A DNA stretch of 64,000 nt from Streptomyces sp. GESEQ-35 (GTDB lineage: Bacteria; Actinomycetota; Actinomycetes; Streptomycetales; Streptomycetaceae): assembly GCF_017948485.1 (NCBI RefSeq), contig NZ_JAFFSX010000018.1:124001-188000 (forward strand). Reading direction: 5' to 3'. Positions 1 to 7,530 of the stretch are shown piece after piece. The notes under the pieces are model-generated. The model was not told the origin of the DNA. It was given only the letters and a program-made list of their open reading frames with translations, and searched no databases. How positions within the stretch are numbered: position 1 is the stretch's first letter; every line of letters starts with the position of its first letter. Made by a program: the position numbers and the translations under genes.

Positions 1-177
1 TTCTACGAGACCTTGGTCTCCGACAAGACGGCCAGGACCCTGGCCGATGACGCCGGGCTGAAAACTGATGTACTCGACCCGCTCGAAGGCATCACGGACA
101 AGTCCAAGGGCGACGACTACCTCCAGGTCATGCAGGCGAACCTGACGGCCCTGGACAAGGCGCTCGGCGCGAAGTGA
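1..177 (+). CDS. znuA: Zinc ABC transporter substrate-binding protein, C-terminal fragment
   Basis: The reading frame is open from base 1 and stops at the TGA at 175-177, so only the last 58 residues are present. The fragment holds the end of a cluster A-I metal-binding protein: the stretch from FYETLVSDKTARTLADDAG through YLQVMQANLTALDKALG is typical of the final strand and helix of ZnuA-type solute receptors. Its stop overlaps a possible GTG of the next gene, and the ATPase, permease and Zur genes follow directly, which supports zinc rather than manganese as the substrate. The 5' end, signal peptide and any Zur operator lie outside the window. Confidence 0.85.
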   Translation, partial: FYETLVSDKTARTLADDAGLKTDVLDPLEGITDKSKGDDYLQVMQANLTALDKALGAK

Positions 178-209
178 CCAGCAGTATCCGGCAGTTCGGA
201 GGCGCAGCC

Positions 210-992
210 ATGACGGCACATCAAGCCGGCGACCCCGTCATATCCCTGCGGAGCGTGACGGCGGAGCTGGGCTCGCGCCCTGTCCTGCGCGGCATCGACC
301 TCGCCGTGGGCCACGGTGAGGTCGTCGCCCTGCTCGGCGCGAACGGCTCCGGCAAGTCGACGGCCATCCGCGCGATCATCGGCCAGGTCCCCGTCTCCCA
401 GGGTGAGATAGAGATCTTCGGCACCCCGCGACGCCGGTTCCGCGACTGGGCACGCGTGGGGTACGTCCCGCAGCGCACGACCGCGGCGGGCGGCGTCCCG
501 GCCACGGTGACCGAGGTCGTCTCCTCGGGCCGCCTGTCCCGCGCCCGCTTCGGAGTCCTGCGCAAGAGCGACCGGGACGCGATACGGCACTCCCTGGAGC
601 TGGTCGGCATGGCGGACCGGGCCAGGGACTCGGTCAACGCGCTCTCCGGCGGCCAGCACCAGCGTGTGCTGATCGCCCGCGCGCTCGCCTCCGAACCCGA
701 GCTGCTGATCATGGACGAGCCGATGGCGGGCGTGGACCTGGCGAGCCAGGAGGTGCTGGCGAGGACGCTCAGGGAGCAGGTCGCGGCAGGTACGACGGTC
801 CTGCTGGTCCTGCATGAACTGGGCCCCCTGGAGCCGCTGATCGACCGCGCGGTCGTCCTCCGTGACGGCTGCGTCCTGCACGACGGCCCGCCCCCCAAGG
901 CCGTCGGCCAGCATGCGCTGCCCGGCCACGACCACGTCCACCCGCATGCGGCGCCGGACGCCGAACCGATCCGGACGGGACTCCTGGGCTGA
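210..992 (+). CDS. znuC: Zinc ABC transporter ATP-binding protein
   Basis: ATPase of a high-affinity zinc importer, 260 residues. Walker A GANGSGKS is at residues 43-50, the signature LSGGQ is near 146-150, the Walker B Asp-Glu (LLIMDEP) near 169 and the H-loop His is in VLLVLHELG. I chose ATG 210 because GGAGG at 198-202 sits 7 nt upstream. An in-frame GTG at 174 overlaps the znuA stop but has no comparable ribosome site. The last 25 residues are His-rich (GQHALPGHDHVHPH), which may bind zinc. The stop overlaps the permease start (TGATG). Confidence 0.93.
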   Translation: MTAHQAGDPVISLRSVTAELGSRPVLRGIDLAVGHGEVVALLGANGSGKSTAIRAIIGQVPVSQGEIEIFGTPRRRFRDWARVGYVPQRTTAAGGVPATVTEVVSSGRLSRARFGVLRKSDRDAIRHSLELVGMADRARDSVNALSGGQHQRVLIARALASEPELLIMDEPMAGVDLASQEVLARTLREQVAAGTTVLLVLHELGPLEPLIDRAVVLRDGCVLHDGPPPKAVGQHALPGHDHVHPHAAPDAEPIRTGLLG

Positions 993-1894
993 TGGAAATC
1001 CTCGACTACGCGTTCATGCAGCGGGCCCTGCTCGCCGCCGTCCTGGTCGGCATCACCGCCCCCGCGATCGGCATCTACCTCGTCCAGCGCCGCCAGGCCC
1101 TGATGGGCGACGGCATCGGCCATGTCGCGATGACGGGTGTCGGCCTCGGCTTCCTCCTGTCCACCTCGCCGGTGTGGATGGCGACGGCGGTCGCGGTGAT
1201 CGGTGCCGTGCTGATGGAGCTGATCCGCTGGTACGGCAGGACGCGCGGCGACATCGCCCTCGCGATGCTCTTCTACGGCGGTATGGCCGGCGGCGTCATG
1301 TTCATCAACCTCGCGCCGGGCGGCTCCAACGCCAACCTGAACTCGTATCTGTTCGGCTCGCTCTCCACGGTCTCCGAGGACGACGTGTCGGCGATCTGTC
1401 TGCTCGCGGCCTTCGTGGTGCTGGTCACCGTGGGTCTGCGCCGGCAACTGTTCGCGGTCAGCCAGGACGAGGAGTTCGCGCGGGTCACGGGTCTGCCGGT
1501 GCGGGCGCTGAACCTGCTGACGGCGATCACGGCGGCGGTCACGGTGACGGTCGCGATGCGGGTGGTCGGCCTGCTGCTCGTCTCCGCGCTGATGGTGGTC
1601 CCCGTCGCGGCGGCACAGCAACTCAGCCGCAGTTTCGCGCTCACGTTCGCCATCTCGGTGGCCATCGGCGTGGCCGTGACGATCGGCGGGACCGTGACGT
1701 CGTACTACCAGGACGTGCCGCCGGGCGCGACAATTGTGTTGCTGACCATTGCCGCGTTCATCGTGCTGACCGCACTGGCGGCCCCGCTGGCCCGGCGCCG
1801 CGCACGGGCCCTGGCCGCCGCACACCCCGTGGGCGACCCGGCGGAGTGTGCCATTCCGGCCACCCGCGCGCAGGACGGGACGGTCGGCGTCTGA
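992..1894 (+). CDS. znuB: Zinc ABC transporter permease
   Basis: Integral membrane permease of the ZnuB/MntB (ABC-3) family, 300 residues with about eight hydrophobic helices. Typical family features are the early LVQRRQALMGDGIGHVAM segment (residues about 25-42), which contacts the ATPase, and the long C-terminal helices ending in an RRRARAL basic stretch. Translation is coupled to znuC through an overlapping stop and start. With znuA and znuC it imports zinc across the plasma membrane. The neighbouring zur gene suggests zinc-dependent repression of the operon. Confidence 0.92.
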   Translation: MEILDYAFMQRALLAAVLVGITAPAIGIYLVQRRQALMGDGIGHVAMTGVGLGFLLSTSPVWMATAVAVIGAVLMELIRWYGRTRGDIALAMLFYGGMAGGVMFINLAPGGSNANLNSYLFGSLSTVSEDDVSAICLLAAFVVLVTVGLRRQLFAVSQDEEFARVTGLPVRALNLLTAITAAVTVTVAMRVVGLLLVSALMVVPVAAAQQLSRSFALTFAISVAIGVAVTIGGTVTSYYQDVPPGATIVLLTIAAFIVLTALAAPLARRRARALAAAHPVGDPAECAIPATRAQDGTVGV

Positions 1895-1960
1895 CCGCGC
1901 ACATGCGGGGCTGGCACAATGGCCCGGCACGGCAAGCGCAGATGTGAGGAGGCAACCCCG

Positions 1961-2377
1961 GTGACGACCGCTGGACAGCCGGTGAAGGGCCGAGCCACCC
2001 GGCAGCGTGCCGCCGTGGCGGCGGCGCTCGACGAGGTCGACGAGTTCCGCAGTGCGCAGGACCTGCACGACATGCTCAAGCACAAGGGCGATTCCGTCGG
2101 GCTCACCACGGTCTACCGCACCCTCCAGTCCCTCGCCGACGCCGGCGAGGTCGATGTCCTGCGCACCTCCGAGGGCGAGTCCGTCTACCGCCGCTGCTCC
2201 ACCGGCGAACACCACCACCACCTGGTCTGCCGCGTCTGCGGCAAGGCCGTCGAGGTCGAGGGTCCGGCGGTGGAGACGTGGGCGGACGCGATCGCGGACG
2301 AGCACGGGTACGTGAACGTGGCGCACACGGTGGAGATCTTCGGCACATGCGCGGAGTGCGCGGCGGCCAACAAGTAA
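1961..2377 (+). CDS. zur: Zinc uptake regulator, Fur family
   Basis: Fur-family repressor of 138 residues. The N-terminal winged helix carries TTVYRTLQSLADAGEVDV, the recognition helix region of Fur proteins. The dimerisation half has the metal ligands HHHH followed by CRVCG, then HTVEIFGTCAEC near the C-terminus, giving the two CxxC pairs of the structural zinc site. I chose GTG 1961 because GAGGAGG at 1946-1952 lies 8 nt upstream and the protein then begins MTTAGQPVKGRATRQRAAV, as in Streptomyces Zur. An in-frame ATG at 1919 would add 14 residues of non-family sequence. It probably represses znuABC when zinc is sufficient. Confidence 0.93.
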   Translation: MTTAGQPVKGRATRQRAAVAAALDEVDEFRSAQDLHDMLKHKGDSVGLTTVYRTLQSLADAGEVDVLRTSEGESVYRRCSTGEHHHHLVCRVCGKAVEVEGPAVETWADAIADEHGYVNVAHTVEIFGTCAECAAANK

Positions 2378-2385
2378 CACCACAC

Positions 2386-2412
2386 CTGGGGCCCCCTCAC
2401 GGGACGCCCCAG
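2386..2412. terminator. Hairpin between convergent zur and uppS
   Basis: CTGGGGC at 2386-2392 pairs perfectly with GCCCCAG at 2406-2412 across a 13-nt loop. It lies between the zur stop (2377) and the uppS stop (2419), where a bidirectional terminator is expected. There is no T-tract, as is common in Streptomyces. Confidence 0.6.
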
Positions 2413-2418
2413 AGCCGT

Positions 2419-3252
2419 CTACTCCTGCCTGCCCTCCATCGCCAGCAGTTCCTCGTTGGGAATCGCGCCCCCGAAGCGCCGGTCGCGCGAGGCGAACTCC
2501 ACGCATGCGCGCCACAGGTCACGCCGGTCGAAGTCCGGCCACAGGACGTCCTGGAAGACCATCTCGGCGTAAGCGCTCTGCCAGAGCAGGTAGTTGGAGG
2601 TGCGCTGCTCGCCGCTGGGCCGCAGGAACATGTCCACGTCGGGCATGTCGGGGTAGTAGAGGTACTTCGCGAAGGTCTTCTCGTCGACCTTGGACGGGTC
2701 GAGCCGCCCGGCCCGTACGTCCTCGGCGAGGGCCTTCGCCGCGTCGGCGACCTCGGCGCGGCCGCCGTAGTTCATGCAGAAGTACAGGGTCAGCTTGTCG
2801 TTGTCCTTGGTCTGCTCCTGGGCGATCTGGAGCTCCTTGGCGACCGACTTCCACAGCTTGGGCATCCGCCCCACCCAGCGCACCCGGATCCCCAGCTCGT
2901 CGAGCTGGTCACGGGTCTTGCGGATGAAGTCGCGGTTGAAGTTCATCAGGAAGCGCACCTCGTCGGGCGAGCGCTTCCAGTTCTCGGTGGAGAAGGCGTA
3001 CAGGGAGATCGCGCCGACGCCCATCTCGACCGCGCCCTGGAGCACGTCGAGTACCCGCTCCGCGCCGACCTTGTGCCCTTCAGTCCGCGGCAGCCCACGC
3101 TCCTTGGCCCAGCGTCCGTTCCCGTCCATGACGATCGCCACATGGCGGGGGATCAGCTCGCCGGGGAGCTTCGGCGCGCGGGCACCGGACGGGTGCGGCT
3201 CCGGCGTCTTGTACTCGCGGCGCTGACGCCCCAGGAACCCGCGTACGGCCAT
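2419..3252 (-). CDS. uppS: Isoprenyl transferase (undecaprenyl diphosphate synthase family)
   Basis: Cis-prenyltransferase of 277 residues that extends farnesyl diphosphate with isopentenyl units to make the lipid carrier for cell-wall synthesis. The catalytic motif IVMDGNGRWAK is at residues about 40-50 with the Asp at 43. Downstream are TEGHKVGAERV, YAFSTENWKRS and the C-terminal RPSGEQRTSNYLLWQS with its pyrophosphate-binding Arg and Ser. The ATG at 3252 has AAGGAG upstream at about 11 nt. It is co-directional with recO, 26 bp upstream, and probably in the same operon. Confidence 0.95.
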   Translation of the reverse strand: MAVRGFLGRQRREYKTPEPHPSGARAPKLPGELIPRHVAIVMDGNGRWAKERGLPRTEGHKVGAERVLDVLQGAVEMGVGAISLYAFSTENWKRSPDEVRFLMNFNRDFIRKTRDQLDELGIRVRWVGRMPKLWKSVAKELQIAQEQTKDNDKLTLYFCMNYGGRAEVADAAKALAEDVRAGRLDPSKVDEKTFAKYLYYPDMPDVDMFLRPSGEQRTSNYLLWQSAYAEMVFQDVLWPDFDRRDLWRACVEFASRDRRFGGAIPNEELLAMEGRQE

Positions 3253-3278
3253 GTGCTTCTCGTCTCCTTGGTCTGTGC

Positions 3279-4025
3279 CTATTTCTCTACGTACCTGAGC
3301 GAGCGCAGTCCGCGCTCAAGATGCCAGTGCAGATAGGCGGACACCAGCCCGCTTCCCTCCCGCACATACCGCGGCTCGCACGCGTCCGCGGTCTCCCAGT
3401 CTCCCGTAAGCAGCGCGCCGAGGAGTTCCAGGGTCTGCGGCGAGGGTACGACGCTCCCGCCCACCCGGCAGTCGACGCAGACGGATCCTCCGGAGGCCAC
3501 CGAGAAGAATCGGTTCGGCCCCGGCAGTCCGCACTTCGCGCAGTCGCTGAAGCTGGGCGCGTACCCGTTGACGGCCAGGGAGCGCAGCAGAAAGGCGTCG
3601 AGGACGAGATGGGGGGCGTGCTCGCCCCGGGCGAGCACGCGCAGGGCGCCGACGAGCAGCAGGTACTGCTGGACCGCCGGCTCGCCCTCGTGATCCGTGA
3701 AACGCTCGGCGGTCTCCAGCATGGCGGTCCCCGCGGTGTACCGGGCGTAGTCGCTCACGATCCCGCCACCGTACGGAGCGATGGTCTCGCTCTGCGTGCA
3801 CAACGGCAGCCCGCGCCCGACCAGCTCACTCCCCCGCGCGAAGAACTGCACGTCGACATGGGAGAAGGGTTCGAGCCGGGCCCCGAACTTCGACTTCGTC
3901 CGCCGCACCCCACGAGCCACGGCCCGCACCCGCCCGTGCCCGCGCGTGAGCATGGTGATGATCCGGTCCGCCTCGCCCAGCTTCTGGGTGCGCAGCACGA
4001 TGCCGTCGTCGCGGAAGAGACTCAT
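3279..4025 (-). CDS. recO: DNA repair protein RecO
   Basis: RecO of 248 residues, which helps RecR load RecA on SSB-coated single-stranded DNA. The N-terminal OB fold begins MSLFRDDGIVLRTQKLGEADR with the usual RGVRRTKSKFG basic stretch at about 38-48. A four-cysteine zinc site (CAKC, then CVDC about 20 residues later) is at about 162-186. The ATG at 4025 overlaps the stop of a 27-codon upstream reading frame that duplicates the first codons of recO. The ribosome site directly upstream is a poor GGGGG run, so translation may be coupled to that frame. Confidence 0.94.
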   Translation of the reverse strand: MSLFRDDGIVLRTQKLGEADRIITMLTRGHGRVRAVARGVRRTKSKFGARLEPFSHVDVQFFARGSELVGRGLPLCTQSETIAPYGGGIVSDYARYTAGTAMLETAERFTDHEGEPAVQQYLLLVGALRVLARGEHAPHLVLDAFLLRSLAVNGYAPSFSDCAKCGLPGPNRFFSVASGGSVCVDCRVGGSVVPSPQTLELLGALLTGDWETADACEPRYVREGSGLVSAYLHWHLERGLRSLRYVEK

Positions 4026-4105
4026 CGCACACCCCCGCGGGCTTCCGGCCCGCCGCGCAGCGGATGGGTGCGCGGCACGATGCCGTCGTCGCGGAACAGA
4101 CTCAT
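3985..4105 (-). repeat. Duplicated recO start segment (two 41-bp copies, 80-bp offset)
   Basis: Bases 3985-4025 and 4065-4105 are identical at 39 of 41 positions. The first copy is the beginning of recO. The second lies 80 bp upstream of it in the same orientation. The offset is not a multiple of three, so the second copy is out of frame with recO. Confidence 0.9.
4022..4105 (-). CDS. Short upstream ORF copied from the recO start
   Basis: A 27-codon frame that starts MSLFRDDGIVPRTHPL, repeats the first residues of RecO with one change, then diverges and stops. Its TGA at 4022-4024 overlaps the recO ATG (4023-4025), a spacing that would permit translational coupling. It may be only a by-product of the tandem duplication. 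No strong ribosome site is visible before 4105 (weak GAGA). Confidence 0.35.
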   Translation of the reverse strand: MSLFRDDGIVPRTHPLRGGPEARGGVR

Positions 4106-4131
4106 GGCTTCATTCTCGCGTACGCCCGGAG

Positions 4132-4746
4132 TCAGCGGGTGCGGTCGGGGTTACTGATGATGTCCCAGGGGGCGAGGTTCCAGGGGCTGGACTTGTTCGC
4201 CGGGTCGAGCAGGGACCGCAGATGGGCGTCGGCATCGGCCTGCGGGGCGGGGAAGCCCGCGTCCGGCGTGCCCTGGAGGCCCTCCCGCCACACCGTCCGC
4301 CCGATCAGACAGTGATCGGCGTACTCCTTCCAGGAGGCGTACGACCGCACGACCGCCGGCACGAGGCTCTTCAGCGCGGTCCAGGCCTCGTGCTCCGTGA
4401 TCATCCCGCAGCCGAAGCCGCGGCGAGCGATGTCGACGTACAGGGCGGCGTCCCAGGCCAGCGGTGAGACGCCGAGCAGCCGGTAGGCCTGCAACCGGTA
4501 TCCGGTACGCGCCAGCCCGCCGAGCCGGCCGACCAGCTGCTCGCGCGAGGTGATCTCCCACTGGTCGGCCAGCCACCGCCGGGCGCTGTCGTCGTCGATG
4601 CGGGTGAACGGGTAGAGGGTGCCCTGCGAGGCGTTTCGGTCCCGGTTCACGGGCGCGCTCAGCGACACCATCCACAGCTGGTGCATGGTGAGCGGAACGG
4701 GGTACTTGCGCTCCGCCTTCGGCTTGCGCCGGTTCCATATCGCCAT
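4132..4746 (-). CDS. DUF1266 domain protein
   Basis: 204 residues with no signal peptide or membrane segment. The region from about 60 to 160 fits the DUF1266 pattern: ARRWLADQWEI, then PLAWDAALYVDIARRGFGCG, then EHEAWTALKSLVPA, then SYASWKEYADHCLIGRTVW. The function of the family is unknown. Basic residues cluster at the N-terminus (NRRKPKAERKY). It lies between recO and two small genes on the same strand. The link to recO is positional only. Confidence 0.75.
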   Translation of the reverse strand: MAIWNRRKPKAERKYPVPLTMHQLWMVSLSAPVNRDRNASQGTLYPFTRIDDDSARRWLADQWEITSREQLVGRLGGLARTGYRLQAYRLLGVSPLAWDAALYVDIARRGFGCGMITEHEAWTALKSLVPAVVRSYASWKEYADHCLIGRTVWREGLQGTPDAGFPAPQADADAHLRSLLDPANKSSPWNLAPWDIISNPDRTR

Positions 4747-4770
4747 GGCCGTGCACCCTAATTCAAGCCG

Positions 4771-4986
4771 TCAAGGCACCTCACCGCGGCTGCGGGCATT
4801 GGCGTACGCGGTCGCCGCGCTGAGCCGCTCGGCAGGGGTCGCCCGCCGTACGACGCCGGGCTCGGCGTCCCATTCCTTGCCGCCGCCGTACGGCCTCAGC
4901 TGGACGTAGGGCCCCTCATGCCCCATGACGATGCCGAGCCTCCCGCTGCCGCCGTCCACGACATACGACCCGACCGGCGGCTTCAC
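4771..4986 (-). CDS. Small conserved hypothetical protein
   Basis: 71 residues beginning MKPPVGSYVVDGGSGRLGIVM. Its short beta-rich N-terminal half (VVDGGSGRLGIVMGHEGPYVQLRP) looks like a small SH3- or KOW-like barrel, followed by a helical tail (TPAERLSAATAYANARS). I do not recognise a named family. It overlaps the upstream small gene by 4 bp (ATGA), so the two are probably co-translated. They diverge from the Scr1-type regulator at 5306, which suggests an accessory role in that regulatory module. Confidence 0.6.
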   Translation of the reverse strand: MKPPVGSYVVDGGSGRLGIVMGHEGPYVQLRPYGGGKEWDAEPGVVRRATPAERLSAATAYANARSRGEVP

Positions 4987-5189
4987 CGCAGCACCGCGAC
5001 GAGTCGCTGCGCGGCTTCGACGGAACAGCGGCCCAATTCGACGAGCGGACAGGGGGCCTCCCGCGCAAGACTCGCCGGGTCGATCCGCAAGGACGGCAGA
5101 ATGATTCCTGCGTTTTCCAATGCTGCCCGCAATTCCTTCACTGCTTCCTCCGCCTCTTCGACGCAGAGCGCCGAGTGCTGTGCCTTCAC
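4983..5189 (-). CDS. Small helical hypothetical protein
   Basis: 68 residues, mainly helical, with two cysteines in the second half (APCPLVELGRCSVEAAQRL) and one near the N-terminus (ALCVEEAEEAVKELRAAL). The family is not recognised. It is the first gene of a two-gene unit with the 71-residue protein (4-bp overlap) and is transcribed away from the XRE regulator, sharing a 116-bp divergent promoter region. GAAAAGGGAGGG lies upstream of the ATG at 5189. Confidence 0.6.
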   Translation of the reverse strand: MKAQHSALCVEEAEEAVKELRAALENAGIILPSLRIDPASLAREAPCPLVELGRCSVEAAQRLVAVLR

Positions 5190-5305
5190 GTGGTTCCCCT
5201 CCCTTTTCGGGTTTTACGCTTCACATCTCAAGGGTGACGCACCACATCTACACTCGGCAGGAGTCTCTGCTCTACAAGTTCGGGGCAGCACAAGGGGGTT
5301 GAACT

Positions 5306-6139
5306 GTGGCCAACGCTTCACGTCAGGCGGCATGGGAGTTCTTCGGTGCGGAACTGAAGCGGCACCGGGAGGATAGGGGGCTCACTCAGGTGGAGTTGGG
5401 GGCGCGCGTCTTCGTCTCGGGCGCCTATATCGGCCAGTTCGAGCAGGCGATTCGAAAGCCGCAGTTGGATATCGCGCAGCGGATTGATGTGGCGCTGCAA
5501 ACCGACGGTATTTTCGAGCGGGCCTGGCGGAAGCTCATCGACGACAACCGGTATGCCGATTACTTTGCGTCCGTTGTAGAACTGGAACGGACGGCAACGA
5601 AGATTGCCGAGTTCGCGCCGACGCTCGTGCCCGGCCTGTTGCAAACCGCCGCGTACACGCGTGCGGTGACGCTGGCGAGCAATCCGTTCGCCACCGACGC
5701 CCACATCGAGGAGAAGGTGGCGGCTCGCGTCGAGCGGGCACAGATCCTGGACGACGCTACACGGCCCGTGTATTGGGTGATCTTGCACGAGCACGTACTG
5801 CGGATTCCGGTCGGCGGCCCGGCGGTCATGGCGGAGCAGCTGGAGCACGTGCTGGGACTCGTGCGGCAGCGCAAGGTACTGGTACAGGTGCTGCCGACGT
5901 CGGTAGGGGCGTACCCCCTCATGGGACGCATGGTCCGGCTCTTCGAGTTCGAAGATGCTCCGCCAACCGCCTATACAGAGGCGGTGTATTCGGGGAATCT
6001 GCTGGACAATCCGGCCCTGGTTAAGCGCGTGCACGGGGCATACGATCTGCTCAGGGCCGCCGCGCTGCCACCGGAGGCGTCCCTGACCCTGATCGAGTCG
6101 GTGGCGGAGGACCACAGACGATGCGCGAGTACGACCTGA
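5306..6139 (+). CDS. XRE-family regulator, Scr1/DUF5753 type
   Basis: 277 residues. The N-terminal helix-turn-helix (about 8-65) reads AWEFFGAELKRHREDRGLTQ then GARVFVSGAYIGQFEQAIRKP. The C-terminal DUF5753 domain (about 95-265) has the typical EFAPTLVPGLLQTAAYTRAV, a PVYWVILHEHVLRIPVGGP segment and VQVLPTSVGAYPLMGRM. Such proteins pair with small DUF397 proteins in Streptomyces and resemble antitoxin-like regulators (the WhiJ/AbaA types). The next gene is a DUF397 protein that overlaps by 19 bp. GTG 5306 follows an AAGGGGG ribosome site. Confidence 0.9.
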   Translation: MANASRQAAWEFFGAELKRHREDRGLTQVELGARVFVSGAYIGQFEQAIRKPQLDIAQRIDVALQTDGIFERAWRKLIDDNRYADYFASVVELERTATKIAEFAPTLVPGLLQTAAYTRAVTLASNPFATDAHIEEKVAARVERAQILDDATRPVYWVILHEHVLRIPVGGPAVMAEQLEHVLGLVRQRKVLVQVLPTSVGAYPLMGRMVRLFEFEDAPPTAYTEAVYSGNLLDNPALVKRVHGAYDLLRAAALPPEASLTLIESVAEDHRRCASTT

Positions 6140-6309
6140 GCAACACACGCTGGCGCAAAAGCACCTACAGCGACGACAACGGCGGCGACTGCCTCGAAGT
6201 CGCCGACGGAGTCCCCGGCGTCGTCCCCGTCCGCGACAGCAAGCAGCCCGACGGCCCCGTCATCCTCCTCGGCGCCACCGCCTGGGCAGCCTTCATCGAC
6301 GCCTGCTAG
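6121..6309 (+). CDS. DUF397 domain protein
   Basis: 62 residues matching the whole DUF397 domain: LSNTRWRKSTYSDDNGGDCL, then EVADGVPGVVPVRDSKQPDGP, then a hydrophobic end (ILLGATAWAAFIDAC). These small proteins are coded beside Scr1/WhiJ-type XRE regulators and are thought to bind or modulate them. The start lies inside the regulator gene (19-bp overlap), so expression is coupled. The stop is 10 bp before the riboswitch closing stem. Confidence 0.9.
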   Translation: MREYDLSNTRWRKSTYSDDNGGDCLEVADGVPGVVPVRDSKQPDGPVILLGATAWAAFIDAC

Positions 6310-6319
6310 TCTCCCCGAG

Positions 6320-6416
6320 CCTCCCGCGGGGGAAGTCCGGTGAGAGTCCGGCGCTGACCCGCAACGGTGTGTGCGTGGGCCCCTGGGGCCGACGTGCGAG
6401 TCCGATTACCCGCAGG
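6320..6416 (+). ncRNA. Cobalamin riboswitch aptamer
   Basis: The conserved core is visible: GGGGGAAGTCCGGTGAGAGT from 6328, then GGCGCTGACCCGCAACGGT to 6368. The variable hairpin GGGCCCC/GGGGCC follows, then the 3' box GAGTCCGATTACCCGCAGG (6398-6416). The ends close a stem: CCT 6320-6322 and GCGGG 6326-6330 pair with CCCGC 6409-6413 and AGG 6414-6416. A hairpin GCTCGC/GCGAGC (6437-6456) lies between aptamer and the transporter start and could be the expression platform. It should turn the downstream importer off when adenosylcobalamin is plentiful. Confidence 0.9.
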
Positions 6417-6504
6417 TGGTTGCCAGCCCATTGACCGCTCGCCGAGGACTGCGAGCCGAGGCGAAGGACCGCCGAGCTTGCGCCCCTCCTCAGGCCGAAT
6501 ACCC

Positions 6505-7530
6505 GTGCCGCCACTGGTGGCTGCCCTCACGGTCCTGCTCCTCGTCTCCCTCGTTTCCGGTGTCGGGCTCGGCGCCGCAGGGGTCGGCTGGGGGGACGTC
6601 TTCCGTTTCCTCGGGGCCGGTTTCACGGGTGGGGCCATCCACGCCGAGGACGTGGCGGCGTACACGATCGTCTGGGAGATCCGGCTGCCGCGCGTCGTGC
6701 TCGCAGCCGTCGTGGGCGCAGGGCTCGCGACGGTCGGGGTGGCCGTGCAGGCGATGGTGCGCAATGCGCTGGCCGATCCGTTCGTGCTGGGGATCTCGTC
6801 CGGGGCTGCCGTGGGGGCCAACGCGGTCATCCTGCTCGGGGCCTTCGCGGGGCTTGGCGTGTGGGCTCTGTCGGTGTCCGCGTTCTGCTCGGCGCTGGCC
6901 GCGATGGCGATCGTGTACGCCGCGGCCCGTTCGGCGACGCACGGGCTGACGCCGCTGCGGCTGATCCTGACGGGGACGGCGCTGGCGTACGGCTTCGAGG
7001 CGCTGACCACCGTGATGGTGTTCGGCGCGGCCCGGGGCGAGGCGGCGCGCTCGGCGGTGATGTGGCTGCTGGGGAGTCTGGGCGGGGCGACCTGGCCACG
7101 GGTGCCGATCGCCGCCGTGACGGTCGTGGCCGGGTGGGTGTGGCTGCGGTGGCGGGCGGAGGCCCTCAACGCGCTGGCGATGGGGGACGAGACGTCGACG
7201 GCGCTGGGCGTGCAACCCGGGAGGCTGCGGCGGGAGTTGTTCCTTGTCACGGCGGCGGTGACCGGGACGGTCGTCGCGGTGAGCGGGGCGATTGGGTTCG
7301 TCGGGCTGATGGTGCCGCATGTCGTACGGATGCTGGTGGGCGCCGATCACCGGCGGGTCCTCGCGGTCGCCCCGCTCGCCGGGGCCGTGCTGCTGGTGTG
7401 GGCGGACGTGCTGTCCCGGCTGCTGCTGGCGCCGGCCGAGTTGCCGGTCGGGGTGATCACGGCGGTGGTCGGCGTCCCGGCCTTCCTGCTCCTGATGCGG
7501 CGCGGCGGCTACGCGTTCGGGGGGCGCTGA
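6505..7530 (+). CDS. Corrinoid-type ABC transporter permease (FecCD/BtuC family)
   Basis: 341-residue permease with about ten hydrophobic helices. Family marks are RLPRVVLAAVVGAGLATVGV (about 70-90), the DPFVLGISSGAAVGA loop and the C-terminal GFVGLMVPHVVRMLVGADHR that contacts the ATPase. I chose GTG 6505 because translation further upstream runs through the riboswitch. Control by a B12 aptamer points to cobalamin or cobinamide. Related three-gene cassettes are sometimes labelled F420-0 transporters, but nothing here supports F420. The stop overlaps the ATPase start. Confidence 0.85.
   Translation: MPPLVAALTVLLLVSLVSGVGLGAAGVGWGDVFRFLGAGFTGGAIHAEDVAAYTIVWEIRLPRVVLAAVVGAGLATVGVAVQAMVRNALADPFVLGISSGAAVGANAVILLGAFAGLGVWALSVSAFCSALAAMAIVYAAARSATHGLTPLRLILTGTALAYGFEALTTVMVFGAARGEAARSAVMWLLGSLGGATWPRVPIAAVTVVAGWVWLRWRAEALNALAMGDETSTALGVQPGRLRRELFLVTAAVTGTVVAVSGAIGFVGLMVPHVVRMLVGADHRRVLAVAPLAGAVLLVWADVLSRLLLAPAELPVGVITAVVGVPAFLLLMRRGGYAFGGR

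Noticed and set aside
221..2515. Very long open frame on the minus strand across the zinc operon and zur
   Set aside because: It is antisense to four well-supported genes and has the Arg/Ala/Gly/Pro-rich composition of a shadow frame in high-GC DNA, with no recognisable domain. Similar long antisense frames (7509-9920, 9958-12843 upstream part, 27368-29212, 40096-42261, 57621-59303) were set aside for the same reason.
6367..6504. Long N-terminal extension of the corrinoid permease
   Set aside because: The extension translates the 3' part of the riboswitch and is not hydrophobic. GTG 6505 gives the normal permease start.
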